Assembly: GCA_036521075.1 (NCBI GenBank) | Contig: DATDIL010000135.1 | Coordinates: 1 to 64,000, forward strand | Source: DAIDKA01 sp036521075 | GTDB taxonomy: Bacteria > Pseudomonadota > Gammaproteobacteria > Steroidobacterales > Steroidobacteraceae | Direction: 5' to 3' | Length of the DNA: 64,000 nucleotides | Shown here: positions 52,621 to 60,723 of the stretch, one piece after another | How positions within the stretch are numbered: position 1 is the first letter of the stretch | How the letters are laid out: every line of letters begins with the position of its first letter | The notes under the pieces: model-generated | Database searches by the model: none | The model's input: the letters and a program-made list of their open reading frames with translations, nothing else | Told to the model about the DNA's origin: nothing | Position numbers and translations under genes: made by a program

Positions 52621-53579
52621 TGCCGTCTGCCCCTGTGTGTCTGGTGGGCAGGAAGTATAGGCGACATTGCGGCCGATTGACCCTTTACGTGGTCGATGAA
52701 GGCCCGCAGCTTCGGCATCACCTGGCGGCGTCCCGGATGATAAAGAAAAACTCCTGGCGTCGTGGGGGCGAACGGATCCAATACGTGAACCAGTCGGCCG
52801 GCAGCCACTGCTGCGGCGGCGATCGGCTCGGGCACTTGTGCGAGGCCCATCCCCTCGAGCGCCGCGCCCAGAAGTGTCGGAATATCGTTGGCGAGGAAGG
52901 GTCCCGAAACGGCCACCTCCACGGCACTGCCCGCTTCTTTGAGCGACCAAAGCGCGAGGGCGCCATTTGAGCGTCGCAGGCGCAAGCAGGCGTGGCGGCG
53001 CAGATCCTGCGGCTGCTCGGGGCGGCCGCTGCGGGCCAGGTAGGCGGGGCTCGCGACGATGACGAAGCGAAACGGTGGTGTCAGCCGCACGGTGACCATG
53101 TCTGCAGCGATGAATTGGCCCAGTCGGATGCCGGCGTCGAAGCCTTCGGCCGCCAGGTCCACTAATTTCTCGCTGACATCGATCTCGACCTCGACCTCGG
53201 GATACGCCCGGCAGAAGGATGCGATCAGGGGCTGCAGCACTATCGGAACCACCGCGCGTGGCACCGTGAGGCGCAGCAGTCCCGAGGGTCGCTCGCCGAG
53301 TTCACGCGCGATCCCGGCCGCCGCCACCAACTCCTCGAAGGCAGGCTTCGCGCGCGCCAGGAATTTGCCGCCGGCTTCCGTCAGCCCGACGCTGCGCGTC
53401 GTGCGAATGAAGAGCGTCGCGCCGACGCGGCGCTCCAGGGTGCGCACTGCCTGGCTGATCGCCGACGGCGTGACGGCGAGTTCGGCAGCTGCGCGACGAA
53501 AGCTCTTGTGCCGGGCGACACTCAGGAACGCTTCCACCCCGTCGAGCGCTCCCTGGCGGACTGTGAAGTTCTGCTTCAT
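52617..53579 (-). CDS. LysR-type regulator heading the quinoprotein operon
   Basis: 320-residue LTTR. HTH at about 10-70 (LDGVEAFLSVARHKSFRRAA, VTPSAISQAVRTLERRVGATLF) and a co-inducer domain at about 95-300. It belongs to the CrgA/AaeR-like group. The TGA overlaps the ATG of the next gene, so the regulator is translated with the secreted protein, quinoprotein and PepSY genes rather than being divergent from them as most LTTRs are. A divergent membrane protein gene lies across 89 bp upstream and may share the control region. Confidence 0.87.
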   Translation of the reverse strand: MKQNFTVRQGALDGVEAFLSVARHKSFRRAAAELAVTPSAISQAVRTLERRVGATLFIRTTRSVGLTEAGGKFLARAKPAFEELVAAAGIARELGERPSGLLRLTVPRAVVPIVLQPLIASFCRAYPEVEVEIDVSEKLVDLAAEGFDAGIRLGQFIAADMVTVRLTPPFRFVIVASPAYLARSGRPEQPQDLRRHACLRLRRSNGALALWSLKEAGSAVEVAVSGPFLANDIPTLLGAALEGMGLAQVPEPIAAAAVAAGRLVHVLDPFAPTTPGVFLYHPGRRQVMPKLRAFIDHVKGQSAAMSPILPAHQTHRGRRQ

Positions 53580-53668
53580 AGTGCATAGACATTATCGCCA
53601 ATAGTCGTCGACGGCAATCGGCCGTAAAGTTCGCCGCAGGATCGTTAACCAGTGGGTCGCAGTTCACC

Positions 53669-54190
53669 ATGTCGCCGGCAACCATCTTTCGAATACAGCT
53701 CGTCCTCGGGTATCTCGTGTGGCTGCTGTGCTTCGGCCGGTATGTGTGGCCGTGGCTGAAGTCGCTGCAACCGGCCGCAGCGCAGCGCGCCATCGCCACC
53801 TTGCACAGCTTTCGCATCTTTGGACTGGTGTTCCTCCTCCCCGGCGTCGTCGGCACCCAACTGCCGGCAGCTTTCGCCTCGTTCGCAGCCTATGGCGACT
53901 TTGCCACGGGGATACTGGCCATACTGGCGCTTCTCACGTTTGGCATTCGACCGCTCTTTTGGCTGTTCGTGGTGGCCTTCAATATCGTGGGCGCAGTCGA
54001 TCTGGGCCTCGATTATTACCACGCCGTCCGGCTCAATCTTCCTGCGGTGGCGGGGGAGCTGGGTGGCGCATACGCGATTCCGATCCTGTTCGTGCCGCTA
54101 CTGATGATCACGCATTTCGCTGCGTTGCATTTTCTGGCGCAGGAAAAAAAGCGCGGACTGAAGAGCCAGTCCGCGCTTCTACAGGCGTAA
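53669..54190 (+). CDS. Small polytopic membrane protein
   Basis: 173-residue inner-membrane protein with about five TM segments (IQLVLGYLVWLLCFGRYVW, IFGLVFLLPGVVGTQLPAAF, GILAILALLTFGIRPLFWLF, LFVVAFNIVGAVDLGLDYYH, AYAIPILFVPLLMITHFAAL). I do not recognise a characterised family, though such proteins are common next to LysR regulators. ATG 53669. The last ~13 codons (QEKKRGLKSQSAL) are encoded by a strong hairpin with an A7 run that serves as a terminator on the opposite strand. Confidence 0.75.
   Translation: MSPATIFRIQLVLGYLVWLLCFGRYVWPWLKSLQPAAAQRAIATLHSFRIFGLVFLLPGVVGTQLPAAFASFAAYGDFATGILAILALLTFGIRPLFWLFVVAFNIVGAVDLGLDYYHAVRLNLPAVAGELGGAYAIPILFVPLLMITHFAALHFLAQEKKRGLKSQSALLQA
54144..54176 (-). 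terminator. Intrinsic terminator for leftward transcription, inside the opposite gene's coding sequence
   Basis: Read on the minus strand, GCGCGGACTG - GCTCTT - CAGTCCGCGC is a perfect 10-bp stem with a 6-nt loop followed immediately by seven T's. It lies 41 bp beyond the stop of the TlpA-like remnant and so ends the leftward transcript of 54217-56056. The same bases encode the C-terminus of the rightward membrane protein. Confidence 0.8.
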
Positions 54191-54216
54191 TCCTGGGCCG
54201 CGTCAGGCGGCGTGGG

Positions 54217-54648
54217 CTACCCGCACCGCTGGGGAACCTTTTCCCACATTTCCTCCGGAGCGCCGGCGATCAGGTAGGTGTACTTGACGCCGTGCTGCTT
54301 CACGAACGCATGCTCGCGCTCAAGACTGCCCTGCTGGTCGGGCTCCTCGAAGTCCGGCGCGACGATGGCCAGGCCCTTGAAGCGCGGATCCTCGTTCGTG
54401 ACCAGCCTGCCGTGGTCCGGGCGGTCCTGATGCTGCTGGATCTGCAGGGTGCCTTCCGCCTGCGGAATGATCGTGATGACGCCAGGGCGACTGCCATCGA
54501 AGTGGCTCAACACCCATTCGCCGTCTTTGAAACTGCCGGTGTAGGAACCAGTGTCGCCGTCAACGCGCAGGATGGAGGCGGCAACCTCCGCACCGCGTAG
54601 AGCCTGGTTGCCGCTTCGATTCGAGTGTTCAACCGTAACGTACTCCAT
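54217..54648 (-). pseudogene. Remnant of a TlpA-like thioredoxin-fold protein lacking its CxxC
   Basis: 143 residues that look like the patched-together C-terminal half of a secreted TlpA/redoxin-family protein. GDTGSYTGSFKDGEWVLSHF and SRPGVITIIPQAEGTLQIQQ match the linker domain of that family, and NEDPRFKG and LAIVAPDFEEPDQQGSLERE and KYTYLIAGAPEEMWEKVPQ match its thioredoxin domain. Homologues have some 40-60 extra residues after the IQQH segment, and the WCPNCH active site between RFKG and LAIVA; both are missing here in frame. There is no signal peptide, and the tail stops before the cis-Pro strand. It overlaps the end of the upstream FAD gene by 20 bp. No redox activity is expected. 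Confidence 0.6.
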
Positions 54649-56056
54649 CTGAATAGGGTCTATGACGCATCAAGAGCGGCCCGGCGAGGTGCTGAGCGAG
54701 TCGCGCCGCATGCTCGCGCAGTTCGGGTACGGCCGTTGATTCCCAGTGATCCGGCCGCAGCATTGGCCCTATGTAGTACAGGCCGTTGACGGTGCGGCCA
54801 TGTGCGTCGAGCAAGGCGCCGAAGGCCGCGGTCCGCAGACCCAGGCCCAAGGAGTCCGGCACCGCCAAGCCTTGAGCGAGCAGGGAGAGCATCAGCGGGT
54901 CACGCGAACGCCGGGCGTCATAGTTCGGCCCGGTACAGTTGATGACGCGGTCGACGAGCAGGGTCGCGGGCGCGCGGGTACCGCGAGGCCGCCAAGTGAC
55001 GCGCACCTGCTGTCCCGCGCGCTCAAGAGCCACGATCCGTCCGGCGTGTACGGAGAGCCTGCGCCGGGTGCGAAGCTTCTCAAGCTCGGCGAGCGTTTGG
55101 TGTGGCAGACGGTGTCGATGAATGTCCCAATACGGTCGGATGTGCCGCAGGAAGCGTTGGCGCTCACGTACGGGCATCCGTTGCCACAGTTGCGGCGCAT
55201 GGCCGCGGAGCACGTTCATCAGTTCGCGCCAGTCGCCGCCGTGGTCGGCTATCTCTGCGGCGAGCGTGCGCACGGTGCGAAACAGCGAGCGCGACGAAAA
55301 CGCTGCGGCTTCCAGCAGAGGTCGGGTATCGACCTGGGCGTGTTCGCGTCGCAGCCCCGTTTGCGAAGGCGGCACGAGGCCATGCCGCGAAATGGCGTAC
55401 ACACGCATGTGGCGGTCCGCGCCGCTGACTCCAGCGGTGACCACATCCGCCATGGTAAGGCCCGTACCCACCACGAGGATCCGGGCGGCGCAGCCCAGTC
55501 CCGCCCCATCGGCCCACGGATCGGCCACATACGCGGCTGAACCCAGCAACTGCTCGCTGCCGGGCAGTGCTGCGGAAGGGGGATTGCCGAGCGCGAGTAC
55601 CACATCATCGGCGGGCAAAGAGCGTCCGTCTGCAAGCCACACGCTGTAGGCTTTGCCACCACTTCCGTGCTGCAACGAACAGGCGCTCGCGCACACCCTC
55701 TCGAACTGCACGCCGGGCGGGGCATGGCGCTCGGCTGAATTCAGCCGCGACTGCAGGTATTCGCCGTAGAGGCTACGCGGGAGGAAATCCCGAGCAGTTG
55801 CGTGCGGGGAGCACGTGAGCGCGAAATTAAGAAAATCGTGCGGATCAGCGGCGTTGAGCGACATCCGACCCGTCGGAACGTTCAAGAGGTAGGGGTATTC
55901 GCGTGCCGCATATGCCACGCCGCGCCCCGCGGGCGCGCGGTCCAGAAGGCTCACTCGCAAGGGCGCGCCGGATGGCTGTCGCAAAAGGTTGATGGCGACA
56001 GCGGTACCGCTGAAGCCCGCACCCACGATGACGATGGTCCTTGGCGAATGATTCAC
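54629..56056 (-). CDS. FAD/NAD(P)-binding protein (HpaA/FAD_binding_9 type)
   Basis: 475-residue flavoprotein-like oxidoreductase. IVIVGAGFSGTAVAINLLRQ at the N-terminus is the FAD-binding motif; GRGVAYAAREYPYLLNVPTGRMS with the DFLNF segment is diagnostic of the FAD-NAD(P)-binding family PF13454; ILVVGTGLTMADVV is the second dinucleotide motif; DRVINCTGPNYD lies near the C-terminus. Proteins of this family have been linked to iron/siderophore and hydroxylation chemistry, but the reaction here is unknown. ATG 56056. It is transcribed leftward to the terminator at 54144. Confidence 0.8.
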   Translation of the reverse strand: MNHSPRTIVIVGAGFSGTAVAINLLRQPSGAPLRVSLLDRAPAGRGVAYAAREYPYLLNVPTGRMSLNAADPHDFLNFALTCSPHATARDFLPRSLYGEYLQSRLNSAERHAPPGVQFERVCASACSLQHGSGGKAYSVWLADGRSLPADDVVLALGNPPSAALPGSEQLLGSAAYVADPWADGAGLGCAARILVVGTGLTMADVVTAGVSGADRHMRVYAISRHGLVPPSQTGLRREHAQVDTRPLLEAAAFSSRSLFRTVRTLAAEIADHGGDWRELMNVLRGHAPQLWQRMPVRERQRFLRHIRPYWDIHRHRLPHQTLAELEKLRTRRRLSVHAGRIVALERAGQQVRVTWRPRGTRAPATLLVDRVINCTGPNYDARRSRDPLMLSLLAQGLAVPDSLGLGLRTAAFGALLDAHGRTVNGLYYIGPMLRPDHWESTAVPELREHAARLAQHLAGPLLMRHRPYSDGVRYG

Positions 56057-56169
56057 GCTTTGGCTCCGATTGCTGAGGTACGAGCGAGCCTAGCGAAACC
56101 GGGGTATCAATCCGGTATCGATGCGGTGAAGATTCGGGATGATCGCTGCCGATGCAGGGGAGCCTGGCG

Positions 56170-58161
56170 TTATTTGCCGCTTATGGCGGCCGGTGGCGGC
56201 GGTCTTAGCACGTTGTTGCCGCGGTTGTTGTCGGGGAGGACATGGTCCGGATCGACCGTGACGGAAGTAATCGGCAGGTGGCTGTTGAGATTCAACGTGT
56301 AGCGTGTCTGTTGCAGCCAGGTTTCCACCGGCAGTCTGATCCGGTTGTTGCTGCCGTCGGCAAAATCGATCTGCACCGTGGTTGGCATCACCAGGGAGTC
56401 CAAATTGGCGATGGTCACGCGCGCGCCCTGCCGCGCGTCACCGTTGACGTACTGCACGTCCTCGACGGCAAGGTCGAGCGTCCAGTTATTGAAATACCAG
56501 CCGCGCCAGAACCAGGACAGATCCTCCCCGCCCGCGCTTTCCATAGAACGGAAGAAATCCGCAGGCGAGGGATGTCGATACGCCCATTGGCGGATGAAGC
56601 GGCGAAATGCCCAGTCGAAGCGCTCCGGACCGAGGATCTGCTCGCGCAGCAGGATCAGGCCCAGCGCCGACTTGAAATAGCTGACAGGATGACTGTATTT
56701 GCGCGGAATCATATCCGCGTTCGTGAGAATGACCGGTGCCTGCGGATCGTTCATCAGCGGCAGGATCTCATCGACCGGGTTACCGCCCCCCGGGGCGAAT
56801 TCCTGATCGCGCTTCGGACCGTACACGCCATGCTCGAAGGCGTCGGACTCGTAAACGTCGATAAAGGTGTTGAAGCCCTCGTCCATCCAGGCGTCACGCC
56901 GCTCATCAAAGCCGACCACCATCGGAAACCAGGTGTGGCCGATCTCGTGCGCCGTGAGCCAGAACAGCTCCTTACCGCGCACCTCGGCACCGTCGAACAG
57001 CAGTCCCGGATACTCCATGCCGGAGACCTTGCCGCCGACGTTGACGGCGGCCGGATACGGATAGGGCAGCCAACGGCGCGAGAACTCCTCAACGGCATGC
57101 TTGAGATATTCCGTGGACCGGCCCCATGCCTCATCGCCCGCGCTCTCGGTCGGGTAGAAGGACATTGCGAGCGAGGTGCCGCCATCGGGTAAACGGATGC
57201 GCGCGGCATCCCAGATGAACGCGGGCGATGCGCTGAAGGCCACGTCACGCGTGCGGTTCATCCGAAAGTGCCAGGTCAGCTCGCCGCTGTGCGCGGGCCG
57301 GCTGGCCGGATCGACCACCTCCGCGGCGGTGCGGACGAACACCGTGGCATCGCTGCTGCGGGCCTGCCGCAGGCGCGCGCGCTGCTGTGCCGTCAGCACC
57401 TCCTGTGGATTTTGCAGCTCGCCGGAACCGGCAACGAGGAAGCTCGCGGGCACGGTGATGTAGTAATCGAAGTCTCCGTACTCCAGATAAAACTCGGCGC
57501 CGACGTAAGGTAACGTGTCCCAGCCGCGCAGATCGTCATACACCGCCATGCGCGGATACCATTGCGCCATGTCGTAGATCTCGCCGTTGCGTGTGGCGTT
57601 GTAGGCGGTGCGGCCCCCGAACTCGCCCGGCACCTGATAGTGGTAGTGAATCAGCAGCTGCAGCCGGCCACCGGGCGGCAGTGGCCGCGCCAGCCGGATC
57701 TGCATGCGTGTGTCAGTGACAATGTAGTCGGCCTTGTGAGCCGTGCTGCCCTCGCGCAGCTCAACGGTTTCCAGTTCCATCCCCGCCGTGAATTGAGTGC
57801 GTCGCGGACCACCGCCGAAGGCGGCGCGCGAATCCTCCCGGTACATGTTCTGTTCGAGCTGCAGCCACAGGCAATCCAGTGCGCCGGGACTGTTGTTGGT
57901 GTAAGTGATGACCTCGCTGCCCCGCAGTTGATGGGCAATGGTGTCGAGCCGCGCATGGATCTGATAGTCCGCGCGGTTCTGCCAGTAATCAGGGCCCGGT
58001 GCACCGTCAGCGGACCGATAGCGGTTGACAGGCTGCGGCAGCGTCAGCCGCGCGAAGGTTCGCGCCGGATCAAAAGCCCGATGCACCGTCTGGGCGTGCA
58101 CGGTGCCGCTCACGAGCATCAGCAGCGCCGTGTTGGCAAACAGGCGGCAGTATCCCCTCAT
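56170..58161 (-). CDS. Secreted M1-family zinc metallopeptidase
   Basis: 663-residue periplasmic aminopeptidase-like protein. ATG 58161 with GAGGT 6 bp upstream opens the signal peptide MRGYCRLFANTALLMLVSGT; an ATG six codons earlier also fits. The zinc motif HEIGHTWF begins at about residue 405 and the third ligand follows at HExxH-X18-E (WMDEGFNTF). GMEYPGLLF is the exopeptidase GxMEN-like motif in altered form (GMEYP), as in the M1 subset with broad peptidase domains. ISSSV-type ending is absent; the last ~20 residues (NRGNNVLRPPPPAA) are low-complexity proline. It is divergent from the CysB-like relic. Confidence 0.87.
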   Translation of the reverse strand: MRGYCRLFANTALLMLVSGTVHAQTVHRAFDPARTFARLTLPQPVNRYRSADGAPGPDYWQNRADYQIHARLDTIAHQLRGSEVITYTNNSPGALDCLWLQLEQNMYREDSRAAFGGGPRRTQFTAGMELETVELREGSTAHKADYIVTDTRMQIRLARPLPPGGRLQLLIHYHYQVPGEFGGRTAYNATRNGEIYDMAQWYPRMAVYDDLRGWDTLPYVGAEFYLEYGDFDYYITVPASFLVAGSGELQNPQEVLTAQQRARLRQARSSDATVFVRTAAEVVDPASRPAHSGELTWHFRMNRTRDVAFSASPAFIWDAARIRLPDGGTSLAMSFYPTESAGDEAWGRSTEYLKHAVEEFSRRWLPYPYPAAVNVGGKVSGMEYPGLLFDGAEVRGKELFWLTAHEIGHTWFPMVVGFDERRDAWMDEGFNTFIDVYESDAFEHGVYGPKRDQEFAPGGGNPVDEILPLMNDPQAPVILTNADMIPRKYSHPVSYFKSALGLILLREQILGPERFDWAFRRFIRQWAYRHPSPADFFRSMESAGGEDLSWFWRGWYFNNWTLDLAVEDVQYVNGDARQGARVTIANLDSLVMPTTVQIDFADGSNNRIRLPVETWLQQTRYTLNLNSHLPITSVTVDPDHVLPDNNRGNNVLRPPPPAAISGK

Positions 58162-58252
58162 CTGGACCTCATCGCTCATCCGAGAGCATTGCCCGTGCAT
58201 CCAGTATGCATGAAGGCCCACGCCTGGTGCACTCGGCTGTCCAGATCGCAAC

Positions 58253-58639
58253 GTGAGGCCCCGATGTCACTGCCGTGGCACTGCCGCTGCGGCCAAATTG
58301 GCTACAACGCAACCAGCGGTCAGCAAGCAGTTGAAACTGTTGGACGGTGAGTTGGGTTTCAGGATCTTCACCCGAAGGGGCCGCGCATTCACGAACATGA
58401 CGCAGCCGGGAGAGCGCATTGCCGCGCATGCGCTGCGGGTCCTGCGCGAGGTGCAGAACATCAAGCGCATGTCGGAGGAGTTCAAGCACGAGGATCGGGG
58501 TGCGCTCGCCATTGGCACGACGCATACTCAGGCACGCTACGTGCACCTGACGCGCCGCGCGGTCGATCGCGCGGTGGAATGCCAGACGCCGGAGAGCGTG
58601 GCAGCGCTGTTCGCCCGCGAAGCACTCCCCGTACGTTGA
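58253..58639 (+). pseudogene. Truncated CysB-like LysR regulator
   Basis: About 85 codons clearly match the N-terminal region of CysB-type regulators (KLATTQPAVSKQLKLLDGEL, GFRIFTRRGRAFTNMTQPGE, REVQNIKRMSEEFKHEDRGA, LAIGTTHTQARYV). The first ~20 residues of the HTH (normally LRYLVEIV..GLNVSAAA) are missing. After ARYV the sequence departs from the family and stops within 35 codons, so the sulfur-ligand domain (about 230 residues) is gone. Both ends are deleted, and the piece is probably non-functional. Confidence 0.7.
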
Positions 58640-58989
58640 AGTTGATGACAGCGGCTACCCAAGTCCCCAGGGCCGCAAGGGCGTTTTCGTTATCTGCATA
58701 TGAGCAAGAGTTGTTTTCCAGGGCCTGCTCGGCCCGATACACTCATGATGGCTCCCTGGCGCGGTGTTCTTGAAGAACGTAGATCCCCTCTGCACCGTCG
58801 GATTGCCGCGCCAGGGTAGCCACCAGCTGCAGCGTCCTTTGCGCATGCGGATGGCCTCGGTGGCCGCATCCCGGCACAGCTGAGTCCACGGCCGTTTCGC
58901 GGCCGAAATACCCTTTTCCGCATTCATATTCAGGCCTGCCAAGACTCGCGTAGAATTGCGCCGCAGTGCACTGCCGGAAGAGCCGCAAC
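58640..58989. other. Gene-free 350-bp stretch upstream of the ABC exporter
   Basis: No convincing gene. Short minus-strand frames exist (for example around 58690-58920) but they have no ribosome site and no recognisable motif. The stretch follows a truncated gene, so it may be decaying coding sequence. The region just before 58990 should contain the promoter of the ABC exporter; a GGAAGAG ribosome site is at 58976. Confidence 0.5.
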
Positions 58990-60723
58990 ATGCTGTGGAA
59001 ATTGACAACGCGCTATCTCAGGCCTCACTGGCTGCTGGTCGCAGGGGTGGCGCTATTGCAGGTATTGCAGTCACTTGCCTTGCTGTACCTGCCGGCACTG
59101 ACCGCCAGGATCTTCGATGACGGGGTCGCCAAGGGCAATATCCGTCTCATCGTCATGACCGGCCTGCTGATGCTGGCCATCACGTTCGTACAGATACTGT
59201 GCACGGTTGCGGCGGTGTACCTGAGTGCCAAGGCCGCCATGTCGTTTGGTCGGGACGTGCGTGCCGCCGTGTTCGAGCATGTCGGCACCTTCTCGGAGCG
59301 CGAGGTGTCGCAGTTCGGGGCACCGTCGTTGATCACGCGCACCACCAACGACGTAACGCAGGTGCAGATGCTCGTCATGACCACCTGCACCATGCTGGTG
59401 GCGGCGCCGATTCTCAGCATTGGCGGCATCGTCATGGCAGTGCGCCTGGACGCCCACCTGTCGTGGGTGATCGCGGTCAGCGTGCCGGCCATGATGCTCG
59501 GACTGGGCCTGATCATGTCGCGCATGATCCCGCTTTTCCGCAACCTGCAGTCCCGGATCGATGGCATCAACCGCATCATGCGCGAGCAGCTCAGCGGCAT
59601 CCGGGTCGTTCGGGCATTCGTGCGCGAGGAGGTCGAAACGCGCCGTTTTGCGTTGACCAGCCGCGAGGTGGCGGACACCAGCATGCGCACCGGTCGGCTC
59701 ATGGCGCTCATCTTCCCGGTGATCATGATCGTGCTCAACGTATCGAGCGTGGCAGTGGTGTGGTTGGGAGCCTATCGGATCGATGCGGGCTCGATGCAAA
59801 TCGGCACGCTGATCGCCTTCCTCACCTATCTGATGCAGATCCTGATGGCGGTCATGATGGCCACGTTCATTCTGACCATGCTGCCGCGCGCCTCTGTGTC
59901 GGCCGAGCGCATCAGCGAGGTGCTGCGCACCCAGTCGAGCGTAACTGCGCCTGCGAACCCCGTGACACACCTCGAGCGCCACGGCAAGGTGGAGCTGCGC
60001 AATGTGGCATTCGCCTATCCGGGCGCCGACCAGCCCGTCGTCAGCGACATCAGTTTTGTCGCCCGACCCGGGGAGACATTGGCCATCATCGGCAGTACCG
60101 GCAGCGGCAAGTCGACGCTCATCAACTTGATTCCGCGCCTGTTCGATGTCACCGCCGGTGCCGTGCTCTTGGACGATGTGGATATCCGCGCATTGGCGCC
60201 GCAGGAGCTGGGTGCCTCGCTGGGACTGGTTCCACAACGCCCGTACCTGTTCTCCGGCACTGTGCGCAGCAATCTGCAGTACGGGAAAACGGACGCAACG
60301 GATGAGGAACTGTGGCGCGCGCTTGAAATAGCGCAGGCCAGGGACTTCGTCCAAGAGCTCCCCGCGGGCCTCGAGGCGCGCGTAGCGCAGGGCGGCGTCA
60401 ACTTGTCCGGCGGCCAGCGTCAGCGGCTCGCCATTGCCCGTGCGCTGGTCAGGAGGCCGAAGCTGTACCTGTTCGACGATGCGTTTTCGGCGCTCGATAC
60501 GGCCACCGAGGCGCGCCTGCGCCAGGCGCTCAACCGCAGTACCGACGGTGCGACCCTGATCGTGGTGGCGCAGCGTGTATCCAGTGTCGCCCACGCGGAC
60601 CAGATCCTGGTGCTCGACAATGGCCGCATCGCAGCTCATGGCACGCACGCCGAACTGCTCGCCAGTTCGACGACTTACCAGGAGATCGTGGCATCCCAGC
60701 TGGTCGCGGAGGATGCGGCATGA
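58990..60723 (+). CDS. ABC exporter half-transporter A (degenerate ATPase site)
   Basis: 577-residue MdlA/TM287-like exporter half: six TMs in residues 1-320, then the nucleotide-binding domain. Walker A GSTGSGKST, Q-loop VPQRPYLFSG and signature LSGGQRQR are canonical, but Walker B is LYLFDDAF (Asp instead of catalytic Glu) and the switch residue is Gln (VVAQRVSS) instead of His. These changes are those of the non-hydrolytic site in heterodimeric exporters such as TM287/288. ATG 58990; the stop overlaps the next start (ATGA). It partners with the 60720 protein. Confidence 0.92.
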   Translation: MLWKLTTRYLRPHWLLVAGVALLQVLQSLALLYLPALTARIFDDGVAKGNIRLIVMTGLLMLAITFVQILCTVAAVYLSAKAAMSFGRDVRAAVFEHVGTFSEREVSQFGAPSLITRTTNDVTQVQMLVMTTCTMLVAAPILSIGGIVMAVRLDAHLSWVIAVSVPAMMLGLGLIMSRMIPLFRNLQSRIDGINRIMREQLSGIRVVRAFVREEVETRRFALTSREVADTSMRTGRLMALIFPVIMIVLNVSSVAVVWLGAYRIDAGSMQIGTLIAFLTYLMQILMAVMMATFILTMLPRASVSAERISEVLRTQSSVTAPANPVTHLERHGKVELRNVAFAYPGADQPVVSDISFVARPGETLAIIGSTGSGKSTLINLIPRLFDVTAGAVLLDDVDIRALAPQELGASLGLVPQRPYLFSGTVRSNLQYGKTDATDEELWRALEIAQARDFVQELPAGLEARVAQGGVNLSGGQRQRLAIARALVRRPKLYLFDDAFSALDTATEARLRQALNRSTDGATLIVVAQRVSSVAHADQILVLDNGRIAAHGTHAELLASSTTYQEIVASQLVAEDAA

